From a virus, in IMG/VR virus record IMGVR_UViG_3300029813_000617, positions 1-64,000 of that record: DNA of 64,000 nt, one strand, 5' to 3'. A model generated the notes under the pieces. The model did no database searches and was not told where the DNA came from. It worked only from the letters and a program-made list of their open reading frames with translations. The translations under genes were made by a program, and so were the position numbers. Below, piece by piece: positions 57,938 through 64,000 of the stretch (position 1 is its first letter; each line of letters begins with the position of its first letter).

Positions 57938-58016
57938 CCCAGGAACTGAACTGCTAGCAACCCAAGGAACTGGCAACCCCAGGAACTGACGACCCAAGGA
58001 ACTGACCCGAGAACTG
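57938..58016 (+). repeat. Leader repeat cluster A (five CCC-AAGGAACTG units)
   Basis: Units CCCAGGAACTG (57938, 57978), CCCAAGGAACTG (57961, 57993) and CCCGAGAACTG (58006) lie at 13-23 bp intervals before a small gene. The last unit merges with the ribosome site (ACTGGAGG). Units resemble iterons or repeated protein/ribosome binding sites. Confidence 0.7.
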
Positions 58017-58025
58017 GAGGACATT

Positions 58026-58211
58026 GTGAGGAAACCCTGGACCGACGAGAAAAAGATCGAGATGCTCCATCACGTTTTGACCACACCCACGAAGCGAGTA
58101 AGGGTGACCATCGAGGTGAGTATCCTCGCTAACCTAGACCCGACAGGTGTGGAAGGCGAGAAGGCCATCCGAGATCTGATCGCAAACGAGTTTTACACAC
58201 TGATCTTCTGA
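58026..58211 (+). CDS. Small protein after repeat cluster A
   Basis: 61 residues from GTG with GGAGG six to eight bases before. Basic N-terminal helix (MRKPWTDEKKIEMLHHVLT) followed by VRVTIEVSILANLDP and a C-terminal helix; could be a small helix-turn-helix. Lies between the two repeat clusters. Confidence 0.5.
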   Translation: MRKPWTDEKKIEMLHHVLTTPTKRVRVTIEVSILANLDPTGVEGEKAIRDLIANEFYTLIF

Positions 58212-58310
58212 TTCTGACCCGATACCCCGCCACGGCATACTAGACCGCACGCCACCCAGGGGCAGCTAGTGTATGCACCCACAGTGTACCCAGGCGCATC
58301 CAGTGGGTTA

Positions 58311-58418
58311 CCCAAGGAACTGAAGGAACTGGACACTGTCTGGGAACTGGCCAGCCCAAGGATTGGGCTAGGAACTGGACTGGGTAGGAACTGGGTAGAT
58401 TAACCCGAGGAACTGGAG
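58311..58418 (+). repeat. Leader repeat cluster B (seven GGAACTGG-type units)
   Basis: Units at 58311, 58323, 58341, 58355 (variant GGATTGG), 58369, 58385 and 58404. The first is identical to units of cluster A (CCCAAGGAACTG) and the last, CCCGAGGAACTGGAG, provides the ribosome site of the following gene. A shared upstream phrase (CAGTGTACCCAGG versus CAGTATACCCAGG) shows that both leaders derive from one ancestor. Confidence 0.7.
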
Positions 58419-58425
58419 ACAGAGA

Positions 58426-58620
58426 ATGGACAAGCTAGTATCCCACTCAGAGTGGTATCGCCTATGGGCTATGGCGCGAGGATGCTATGGGATACGGCAG
58501 CAGCGCAAGGCGAGGCGCAGGCTGACAGTTATGATGTTGGACTTGCGTCAGGCGAGTTACCATAACCTGGCTGACCAGATCGCCACAGTCATTCAGGAGT
58601 CATTTAGAAGAGAGCATTGA
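58426..58620 (+). CDS. Small basic protein after repeat cluster B
   Basis: 64 residues, ATG with GAGGAACTGGAG upstream. Arg-rich (GIRQQRKARRRLTVMMLDLR) with a terminal helix (LADQIATVIQESFRREH). Nucleic-acid binding is likely from charge; no family. Confidence 0.5.
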   Translation: MDKLVSHSEWYRLWAMARGCYGIRQQRKARRRLTVMMLDLRQASYHNLADQIATVIQESFRREH

Positions 58621-58642
58621 GTCAATGCTAGGAGAGGGGAGA

Positions 58643-58963
58643 ATGAACGTCAAGGGAATACCAGTGGCACCAGAGGCAAGGTATCCATCTTGCCCCAGAC
58701 CTGATCAGGCAAAGGTAGAGCCTGGTCACACTCCGCAGGGAGATGTCGCAGACTATATCTCCCTCACCATACTGATCGAGAAGTCGAAGGCCGACAATCT
58801 TGACCGCACTTTCTGGGCTACCCCAATCGGTACTCTCGTCCGCATGGAGTACGCTCGTTTCGAAGCTCTCAATAGGCTCATGCAGACCACGCTTGGGGAG
58901 AAGCTCATTGACAGGATGAAAGAGATGGGTCTCAGCTACAACCTACCAGACTCGGCTCGCTGA
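58643..58963 (+). CDS. Hypothetical protein
   Basis: 106 residues from ATG 58643 with GGGGAGA upstream. The N-terminal 35 residues are Pro-rich (GIPVAPEARYPSCPRPDQAK); the remainder is helical (YISLTILIEKSKADNLDRTF, EALNRLMQTTLGEKLIDRMK). No family recognised. Confidence 0.5.
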   Translation: MNVKGIPVAPEARYPSCPRPDQAKVEPGHTPQGDVADYISLTILIEKSKADNLDRTFWATPIGTLVRMEYARFEALNRLMQTTLGEKLIDRMKEMGLSYNLPDSAR

Positions 58964-58973
58964 AACGATAACC

Positions 58974-59035
58974 GAATAGGGGGGGGTTAGCCCTCTCCCC
59001 CTACTCTCCTTACTGAAGGGGAGTAGGTGGAGCGG
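58974..59035 (+). repeat. Twin-hairpin extragenic repeat, copy 1
   Basis: TAGCCCTCTCCCCCTACTCT and CCTTACTGAAGGGGAGTAGG form a stem (ACTCTCCTT...AAGGGGAGT). The element recurs at 60561-60632. It fills the gap between two small genes and could end or stabilise transcripts. Confidence 0.6.
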
Positions 59036-59071
59036 ACAAGCCAGGTCAACAGACCGAAGGGAAGAGGGAGG

Positions 59072-59320
59072 ATGGACGTACAAGAGAAGGCACTGGACAT
59101 CATCGAGAAAGCCGTAGAAAAGCGGAGTGCCGAAGCTACACTGGCGATCATGGCGGGAGTGACAGACAAGGGAATGGCCACAGCCTTGGTAGTCGTGAAG
59201 CAAGGGGTCACTGACGCCGTAGCCGAGGGCTACGATGAGCGAGAGCTATGGCAGATGATCTACGATCTCACCACCAGTGCCTGCAAGGCCTTTGAGAGCT
59301 TACCCAGTTACATGGGATAG
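59072..59320 (+). CDS. Hypothetical helical protein
   Basis: 82 residues from ATG 59072 with AGAGGGAGG directly upstream. Entirely helical and acidic (VQEKALDIIEKAVEKRSAEA, DERELWQMIYDLTTSACKAF). No family recognised. Confidence 0.5.
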   Translation: MDVQEKALDIIEKAVEKRSAEATLAIMAGVTDKGMATALVVVKQGVTDAVAEGYDERELWQMIYDLTTSACKAFESLPSYMG

Positions 59321-59348
59321 CGCAAGGAATAGGAAGGGAGACAGAGGG

Positions 59349-59693
59349 ATGGAAGTAAAGATACACCAGGCATTCTTGGTGGTGAAGAGTCGAGAGACCC
59401 GACTGACCAAGGACAAGGCGCGGCAGTTTCCGATTCGGCACTGGAGAGACTACAACTGCGATCTCCGACCCGAGCGGATGCTGATCGGCCAACCAGTACC
59501 AAAGCCGATCTGCAAGGTGAGGGCACGGACACTTGACCGAGACCTGTCTGGCTGGATGATCCTCGTGCCAGATAAAGAGGCAGGGCTGATCTGGGTACGC
59601 CCAGTGTTGGTCCCTCTCCGCAACCAGGAGAAGATCCGGGAAGAGGGCGGTCGCTGGGATGTACTGTCGGCGATCCCGACGGTGATCCTCTAG
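59349..59693 (+). CDS. Hypothetical beta-rich protein
   Basis: 114 residues from ATG 59349 with AGGAAGGGAGA upstream. Mixed basic and beta (VKIHQAFLVVKSRETRLTKD, GWMILVPDKEAGLIWVRPVL). It ends five to twenty bases before the next ribosome site. Not recognised. Confidence 0.45.
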   Translation: MEVKIHQAFLVVKSRETRLTKDKARQFPIRHWRDYNCDLRPERMLIGQPVPKPICKVRARTLDRDLSGWMILVPDKEAGLIWVRPVLVPLRNQEKIREEGGRWDVLSAIPTVIL

Positions 59694-59714
59694 GGCAAGT
59701 GAAAGGAGAGAGAG

Positions 59715-59945
59715 ATGGAGAAGAGAGCAGAAGGGATGGCACATGCCATCACCACAGTGGGGAGCTATCTGGCAGAGAAGGTTAAGCATCTGAGAGGTGT
59801 GCAGGCTGATTGCTGCCCTTCTGTGCTATCAGAGGAGGACCGTCGCCGCGACGCCCAGTTACAGATTGACGCCCTGAAGGATGTGCAAGTCCGGCTGGTG
59901 GGTGTCTTAACTGCATACCACCTGGATGACCTGGCAATCCTCTAG
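59715..59945 (+). CDS. Hypothetical helical protein
   Basis: 76 residues, ATG after AAAGGAGAGAGAG. Helical, with two Cys (QADCCPSVLSEED) in the middle and a coiled C-terminus (DAQLQIDALKDVQVRLVGVL). Not recognised. Confidence 0.5.
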   Translation: MEKRAEGMAHAITTVGSYLAEKVKHLRGVQADCCPSVLSEEDRRRDAQLQIDALKDVQVRLVGVLTAYHLDDLAIL

Positions 59946-59970
59946 GACAAGCGAAAGGAGAAGCGGCAGT

Positions 59971-60477
59971 ATGTTCTGGGTATGCTACGGGGAGTTCAAG
60001 GGCAGTAGGAGATTCCGTCGGACTTGGATCGTTGAGGCAGACTCCTCACCCGACGAGCCAGACGAGAACGGCGAGCGCGCCTATCCCTTCAATGGGATGG
60101 GAGGCTACGTCTGGCACGGTTACGGTACTCGTGAGCACGGTTACAATACTCGCGAGGAAGCTCTCCAAGCTGAGTCTGATCTCGTGGGTGGGGGTATGAT
60201 GCCAAAGTCCCAGGTGGAGTCTGAGGCTGAGATGGTGGGTAGCAGTGTAGTGGGTGGTCAGGTAAAGGTCTTGTTCCCCGACGGCACAGAGCGGATGTGC
60301 CGAGTGGGACCGACCAACGCGGCTGGCAACACCCTCGTCTGGGTTCCAGTCTATGGCACCTGGCTCAAGATGTGGAAGAGCCAGGAGCTACTCAAGGAGA
60401 TTGTGCCAAAGGGCGAGGTACTCCTGGCAGAATCCTCCTTTGATCCCAGGTTGCACAGGAGGTGCAAGGTGGACTGA
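59971..60477 (+). CDS. Hypothetical protein with SH3-like C-terminal part
   Basis: 168 residues from ATG 59971 after AAAGGAGAAG. N-terminal half is Tyr/Gly-rich (MFWVCYGEFKGSRRFRRTWI, GGYVWHGYGTREHGYNT); the C-terminal half (GGQVKVLFPDGTERMCRVGP, VWVPVYGTWLKMWKSQELL) looks like a small barrel. Function unknown. Confidence 0.5.
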   Translation: MFWVCYGEFKGSRRFRRTWIVEADSSPDEPDENGERAYPFNGMGGYVWHGYGTREHGYNTREEALQAESDLVGGGMMPKSQVESEAEMVGSSVVGGQVKVLFPDGTERMCRVGPTNAAGNTLVWVPVYGTWLKMWKSQELLKEIVPKGEVLLAESSFDPRLHRRCKVD

Positions 60478-60560
60478 GGGCAGCGAAGGCTGTACTACCG
60501 ATTTGTATGATGAGTGACAACCAGGAGGGCGGGATGATCTAGTACAGCAGAATGACAGCC

Positions 60561-60632
60561 AAATAGGGAGAGGGGCTGCTAACCCTCTCCCCTGACTCTC
60601 CTTACTAAAGGGGAGTGAGGGAAGTGGATTAG
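60561..60632 (+). repeat. Twin-hairpin extragenic repeat, copy 2
   Basis: GGGAGAGGG and CCCTCTCCC pair perfectly, followed by ACTCTCCTT/AAGGGGAGT, the same second stem as copy 1 at 58974. The 165-bp gap in which it lies carries no gene. Confidence 0.6.
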
Positions 60633-60648
60633 CTGAAAGGAGATGAGA

Positions 60649-60942
60649 GTGAGTGAAGTAAAGCCGAGAAGTGGGATGGTAGTATCCATCTTCTGTAACG
60701 CTCCCGAAGGGGCTATGCTACCTGAGTGGAGTGACATCTCCGCAGAACTCCGAGAGGAGATTGACCGAATAGGTGGTTTGCCCTGTTGTGAGTTTACTCC
60801 AGAGAACGTCGGGGTCATGGGTGTGTACTGCATCCGTTGCGAGTACTGCCTCTGGCAGGAGACTGCGATGGTGACGACGAAGGGAGATAGGAGTTATGCC
60901 AAAGGGCACAATTTACCTGATCCACTTCAGTCGCCCCTATAA
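60649..60942 (+). CDS. Small Cys-containing protein
   Basis: 97 residues from GTG 60649, six bases after AAGGAG; an ATG at 60643 abuts the ribosome site and is less suitable. Contains LPCCEF and VYCIRCEYCLW (likely zinc ligands near 65-75). Overlaps the GIY-YIG gene by 47 bp. Not recognised. Confidence 0.45.
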   Translation: MSEVKPRSGMVVSIFCNAPEGAMLPEWSDISAELREEIDRIGGLPCCEFTPENVGVMGVYCIRCEYCLWQETAMVTTKGDRSYAKGHNLPDPLQSPL

Positions 60943-61387
60943 GCATGCTCGCCACTACCTGGGCTACACTACCAATCTTGAGGAGCGCCTTAAGTGCCAC
61001 CGATCTGGTGACAACCACAGTGCTCGCCTCATGCAGGTGATTACGGAAGCAGGCATTCCCTGGGAGCTAGTGCGTACCTGGCAGGGAAGTCGCAAGGATG
61101 AGAGGCGGCTGAAGAAGCAGAAGAATAGCCCAAGACTCTGCCCAATATGTAGAAGGGAGAGAGGGATGACAAAGCCAGCTAGGATTATCAAGGCGCGAGT
61201 AGGAAAGCATACCCATTACCTGGAGCTCCGAGGTGGAGCCAAGGGCAAAGGCAGAAGGCTGACTAGGGTACGCTATGATGCCAACAGTCCTATCGCCTTC
61301 TGGAGAGCAGTGGACAGCCTAATCCAGAAAGCACAAGAGCTTGGGTACGCAGTGGACGAGGAGCAATTGCCCCTCAGTCCAGTGTAA
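60896..61387 (+). CDS. GIY-YIG endonuclease with C-terminal extension
   Basis: 163 residues. GIY-YIG core: GTIYLIHFSRPYKHARHYLG, YTTNLEERLKCHRSGDN, with the catalytic Arg/Glu, ending in KNSPRLCPICRRERG. Residues 91-163 (MTKPARIIKARVGKHTHYLE, VRYDANSPIAFWRAVDSLIQ) are an additional domain preceded by its own ribosome site (AGGGAGAGAGGG) and ATG 61166, so a separate 73-residue product is possible. Either a mobile nuclease or a phage repair/defence enzyme. Confidence 0.75.
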   Translation: MPKGTIYLIHFSRPYKHARHYLGYTTNLEERLKCHRSGDNHSARLMQVITEAGIPWELVRTWQGSRKDERRLKKQKNSPRLCPICRRERGMTKPARIIKARVGKHTHYLELRGGAKGKGRRLTRVRYDANSPIAFWRAVDSLIQKAQELGYAVDEEQLPLSPV

Positions 61388-61420
61388 GGATAGGCGGGTA
61401 AGCCAAGCAAGGAGACACTT

Positions 61421-61627
61421 ATGTGCCAGCAGGAGAATGAGGGCCATACGATCTGCATCTGTACCATGTGTGGAGCACAGAAGACCGAGGAACTGGCTGA
61501 TGGCAACACCGAATGTCTGTCTTGCGGATTCATCTTCAATCCAAAGAATCCTGGGGTGACGCGCGTGGGTGTTGCCTGGGAGATTGAGTGGATGTTGCCT
61601 TGGAGGCTGGGCGGTTCGTGGGCCTGA
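61421..61627 (+). CDS. Small zinc-ribbon protein
   Basis: 68 residues, ATG after AAGGAGACACTT. TICICTMCGAQK and ECLSCGF form a two-knuckle zinc ribbon. The end overlaps a short second frame. Function unknown. Confidence 0.5.
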   Translation: MCQQENEGHTICICTMCGAQKTEELADGNTECLSCGFIFNPKNPGVTRVGVAWEIEWMLPWRLGGSWA

Positions 61628-61704
61628 TCTCTGAGGCCTGGGATAAGCAGATCGAGGATATAGAGCAAGTCCTGCAGCAGCAGATGGCGGTAGTCTCAGC
61701 ATAG
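61588..61704 (+). CDS. Very small helical protein overlapping the zinc ribbon gene
   Basis: 38 residues from GTG with GGGAG upstream, directly after a stop in the same frame. Sequence VDVALEAGRFVGLISEAWDK then DIEQVLQQQM is an amphipathic helix. The overlap of 40 bp with the previous gene and length make it uncertain. Confidence 0.35.
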   Translation: MDVALEAGRFVGLISEAWDKQIEDIEQVLQQQMAVVSA

Positions 61705-61742
61705 GCTACCATCGTACAGAAGGGAGAATGGAGGGAATTGGT

Positions 61743-61928
61743 ATGGGTGCGGAGCGGGAGGAACTGGTCGCCGAGCTCGAAACTTTGAGGAAGAGTGAGA
61801 TCGTCCGAGTTCTCGCTCGCAAGCACGTTGCGAAGGTGGCGGTACTCAAGCAGAGATCGAAGGCTGAGTTAGTCCAGACCCTGGCAGACGCGATCGATGA
61901 GGGTACAGTCAAGTTTTCCGATCTCTAG
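61743..61928 (+). CDS. Small helical protein, SAP-like
   Basis: 61 residues from ATG 61743 (GGAGGGAATT upstream; an ATG at 61728 is also possible). Two helix pairs (EELVAELETLRKSEIVRVLA, KAELVQTLADAI) recall the SAP/LEM fold for nucleic-acid binding. Unconfirmed. Confidence 0.45.
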   Translation: MGAEREELVAELETLRKSEIVRVLARKHVAKVAVLKQRSKAELVQTLADAIDEGTVKFSDL

Positions 61929-61971
61929 TACCCACCTGCTTTTATCAAGAACGGAGAGAGGCAAAATACCA

Positions 61972-62343
61972 ATGCGACTAGAGAGCACAGTCAAGATCAG
62001 CATCCCAGACATCCGAGAGGAACTCAAGAAGATTCCCCTCTGGGCAAACGGAAAGGATCAGTGCCGTAACCAGTTCCTCGGCTGCTACTATGGGGAACTG
62101 AGTCGGTGCATTAGCGAGGCGATGCGTGCAGCCCAGGGCGAGGTATTCTTCTCGGACCTAGAGACCCCCAAGGACCGCAGTGGCGAGGATGATCCTAAGA
62201 GACAGTACATCATGGAGTTCGAGGTGTTCGACCGAGCCAAACCACGCGGCAACTCCTGCAACTGGCACGGGCAGAATACCTCACAGTGGGTGTATGCCGG
62301 TGCTATAGTCTACCAGGACGGTCGGGTATCGACGCACCACTGA
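61972..62343 (+). CDS. Hypothetical protein
   Basis: 123 residues from ATG 61972, GGAGAGAGG upstream. Begins MRLESTVKISIPDIREELKK; central WANGKDQCRNQFLGCYYGEL; C-terminal CNWHGQNTSQWVYAGAIVYQ. Mixed alpha/beta; no family recognised. Confidence 0.45.
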   Translation: MRLESTVKISIPDIREELKKIPLWANGKDQCRNQFLGCYYGELSRCISEAMRAAQGEVFFSDLETPKDRSGEDDPKRQYIMEFEVFDRAKPRGNSCNWHGQNTSQWVYAGAIVYQDGRVSTHH

Positions 62344-62384
62344 CAATCGCCTTTGAGTCAAACACACAAAAGGAGAGAGGGGCT

Positions 62385-62588
62385 ATGAATAGGGGTGTCA
62401 GAGTTAGGCCACCATATAGCCTCGCTGGCGAACTGGGGATGGTTGCCGAGATAACCCCCAGACCTGGATCTGGTGTCTGGGTGCGAATCGACAACGATGG
62501 TGGCGCGTGGCTCCTCTACGAAGAAGAGATAGAGGTCCTGGAAGAGGGATGCAATGGAACAGGCAGAACGGGAGAAGCTCTTTGCTGA
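62385..62588 (+). CDS. Small KOW/SH3-like protein
   Basis: 67 residues from ATG 62385 after AGGAGAGAGGGG. GVRVRPPYSLAGELGMVAEI and VWVRIDNDGGAWLLYEEEIE resemble the compact barrels that bind nucleic acid or protein. Overlaps the next gene by 35 bp. Confidence 0.45.
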   Translation: MNRGVRVRPPYSLAGELGMVAEITPRPGSGVWVRIDNDGGAWLLYEEEIEVLEEGCNGTGRTGEALC

Positions 62589-62745
62589 GTTTGGTGCTAT
62601 GGAGAGGACGGAGCTAGCTGAACTTCTCTCTGGCTGCTTCGAGGGAGAGAAGTCTAGGGCAGTACTTGAGGGAATGACAAAGGCTGCACTGATCTGGCTT
62701 CTAGTAGGTGCAGCAATGCCAATGGTGCGAAAGGAGAGAGACTGA
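62554..62745 (+). CDS. Small helical protein
   Basis: 63 residues with GAAGAGGGA upstream. Acidic N-terminus (AEREKLFAEFGAMERTELAE) and a more hydrophobic C-terminal helix (AALIWLLVGAAMPM). Stop overlaps the next ATG. Not recognised. Confidence 0.45.
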   Translation: MEQAEREKLFAEFGAMERTELAELLSGCFEGEKSRAVLEGMTKAALIWLLVGAAMPMVRKERD

Positions 62746-62963
62746 TGGGCAAGACAGAGAAAGCAGCTTTCATGTTTCTAGTGGCACTTACTGTCTGTGT
62801 ATTAGTCGCCGTCGCCTCCTGGATAGCAAGTGAGCGCTACATCCTCGGTGGCCTGCTCAAAGATGGGTACAGTGTGACCTTCGATGAGTCAGTCTCTCCT
62901 GGTGAGGGCTTCTATATTGTGCGGATCTGGCGCGATGGCTCCTGGGTAGCAGTGGAGAGATAA
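62745..62963 (+). CDS. Small single-pass membrane protein
   Basis: 72 residues; one N-terminal membrane helix (AAFMFLVALTVCVLVAVASW) followed by a soluble beta part (YSVTFDESVSPGEGFYIVRI). Start shares its A with the previous stop. Could be a superinfection or host-membrane factor; unknown. Confidence 0.5.
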   Translation: MGKTEKAAFMFLVALTVCVLVAVASWIASERYILGGLLKDGYSVTFDESVSPGEGFYIVRIWRDGSWVAVER

Positions 62964-62989
62964 GTCAACAAGAGGAGACAAGGGGCAAC

Positions 62990-63448
62990 ATGAGTGACAA
63001 AGAAGCAAGCACTGAGAAACAAGCTCTGGATTACGCCCTGAAGTTGACGGACTTCCTTTATGACTCTCACTATCTTGCGCACCTTCCTACCAGGATGACG
63101 GCGAGCAGAAGCACCTATCACCAGGGCGGAAGGGGAGGCTACCCGCACAGGATTACCTACGGTGTGCAGACTCTGCTCAACTTCTATCAGCAAGGCTACT
63201 GGTGCACCCAGAGAGAGCTACGGTATGTCTGGGTAGAGGAGACACAAAGGGAGGCAAAGGGTTTTGAGGCAGTATGGCGGCTCGTGCTTCACGAATTTGC
63301 TCATGTAATACAGGTGAATAGGAAGCAGAGGTTCAAAGGAGGTCTCCATAACTGGTACTATATGGGGATACTACGAGACCTTGTTCGGGGCTTTCCTTTC
63401 TGGCAGTATGGACCCGAGAGATTCACCGAACAGAAAGGAGATGCATGA
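62990..63448 (+). CDS. Putative zinc metallopeptidase (HExxH)
   Basis: 152 residues. LVLHEFAHVIQ (about 102-112) is an HExxH zinc site, with a possible third ligand in KGGLHNWYYMGILRDL about 13 residues on, a layout like SprT-type or minimal peptidases. N-terminal helices carry many charged residues. Not a known capsid protease; perhaps acts on host proteins. Catalysis unproved. Confidence 0.5.
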   Translation: MSDKEASTEKQALDYALKLTDFLYDSHYLAHLPTRMTASRSTYHQGGRGGYPHRITYGVQTLLNFYQQGYWCTQRELRYVWVEETQREAKGFEAVWRLVLHEFAHVIQVNRKQRFKGGLHNWYYMGILRDLVRGFPFWQYGPERFTEQKGDA

Positions 63449-63636
63449 CACTGACTATCGGCGAGATCCTCAAAGCAAAGGGGGTCATTCTTTCCCAGGC
63501 AGCATTGAGGAGAGTCCCGCTTGGCAAAGAATGTCCTAAGTGTGGTGAGGACAGGCGGCAGTATATCCACAACAAGAGGCAGGCACGAGCCTGTCTGACG
63601 TGTGGGTATGAGTGGAGAGAAGGGGAAGTAAGATGA
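63445..63636 (+). CDS. Small zinc-ribbon protein
   Basis: 63 residues, ATGA overlap with the gene before and after. CPKCGEDRRQYIHNKRQARA and CLTCGYEW form a zinc ribbon at residues 30-57. Possibly binds nucleic acid. Confidence 0.5.
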   Translation: MTLTIGEILKAKGVILSQAALRRVPLGKECPKCGEDRRQYIHNKRQARACLTCGYEWREGEVR

Positions 63637-63899
63637 AGCTTTGCCCCAGTTGTGAGCGGCAACTATTCGACGAGATAGCCAAGGCGATAGAGGGCTGCAG
63701 TGATCTCTGGCCAGAGGAGCTCCTTGCTCCCCTGGTGGACTATGGCCCAGAAATTGACGAGGATGTATTTCTGACTGCCATGGCTGAGCGTGGCTGGCTA
63801 AACTGCAAGGGATGCCAGCTATGGGTACACAGCACAGATGAAGAGGGCTTATGTGTGGACTGTGAGGAAGGAGAGATGCCATGCCATGCTGGAGAGTAA
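63633..63899 (+). CDS. Small zinc-binding protein
   Basis: 88 residues from ATG 63633, overlapping the previous stop. CPSCERQLFDEIAKAIEGCS near the start and NCKGCQLW, then CVDCEEGEMPC near the end, are potential zinc ligands. Acidic overall. No family. Confidence 0.45.
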   Translation: MKLCPSCERQLFDEIAKAIEGCSDLWPEELLAPLVDYGPEIDEDVFLTAMAERGWLNCKGCQLWVHSTDEEGLCVDCEEGEMPCHAGE

Positions 63900-64000
63900 C
63901 CCTAATCGACTTGCGGACAGACGAGACCTTCCACCAGGACGTGGAGGCTGAGACTCGCGCCAAGGCTATGCGCCAGGCAGAAAGCCACATGCGGAGAGCA
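63881..64000 (+). CDS. Small protein, runs off right edge (partial)
   Basis: An ATG at 63881 follows AGGAAGGAGAG and opens a frame of 40 codons without a stop before the window ends (MPCWRVTLIDLRTDETFHQD, VEAETRAKAMRQAESHMRRA). It overlaps the end of the previous gene by 19 bp. The product is unknown. Confidence 0.45.
   Translation, partial: MPCWRVTLIDLRTDETFHQDVEAETRAKAMRQAESHMRRA

Noticed and set aside
1-64000. Integrase, attachment sites, tRNA genes and reverse transcriptase (diversity-generating element)
   Set aside because: I looked for recombinase and reverse transcriptase motifs, T-loop sequences and duplicated fibre ends and found none that could be supported; a temperate or DGR-bearing state cannot be claimed.

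Overview
The window is a 64-kb piece of a tailed double-stranded DNA virus (Caudoviricetes) with siphovirus gene order. It is open at both ends: a tail-fibre gene runs off the left edge and a small gene runs off the right. Several promoters have canonical sigma70-type -35/-10 boxes with 16-18 bp spacers, and the lysis gene attacks peptidoglycan, so the host is a bacterium. I cannot name it. No integrase, DNA polymerase, tRNA or CRISPR array is visible; the replication genes probably lie beyond the right edge.

Layout. About 53 kb is read leftward and holds DNA packaging, head, tail, fibre and lysis genes. A divergent promoter pair at 52.88-53.00 kb separates it from a short rightward terS-like operon (53.0-54.4 kb). 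A second leftward operon (56.7-54.5 kb) begins with a strong promoter and a long, structured leader, followed by a nucleoside-deoxyribosyltransferase-like gene and four small unknown genes. From 57 kb to the right edge runs a rightward series of about twenty small genes: zinc ribbons, a GIY-YIG nuclease, an HExxH protein and many unknowns.

Structural module in transcription order (right to left): split large terminase (ATPase and nuclease parts separated by two small genes), coiled-coil protein, HNH endonuclease, portal, a nucleotidyltransferase-like protein, a 13.5-kb glycan island (glycosyltransferases, methyltransferases, two DegT aminotransferases, two acetyltransferases), a 1507-residue fusion (DNA ligase, Dam-like methylase, repeats, XkdF-type protease), a 913-residue fusion (zinc ribbons, prohead protease, EP linker and scaffold, major capsid protein), neck proteins, a glycosyltransferase, tail tube, a zinc-binding protein, tail chaperones G and GT with a -1 slippery site, tape measure, three tandem lectin-like paralogues, a repeat-bearing tail-hub candidate, two LAGLIDADG nucleases, tail fibres, a two-domain endolysin with an internal start site, a ribbon-helix-helix regulator (opposite strand) and terminal adhesins.

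Most unusual points: the ligase/methylase/protease fusion inside the head module and a second protease domain in the capsid polyprotein; the glycan island lodged within the head genes; a leader RNA with mutually exclusive pairings ahead of the 56.5-kb operon; twelve GGAACTG-type repeats in two adjacent leaders near 58 kb; and the terminase split exactly at its interdomain linker.
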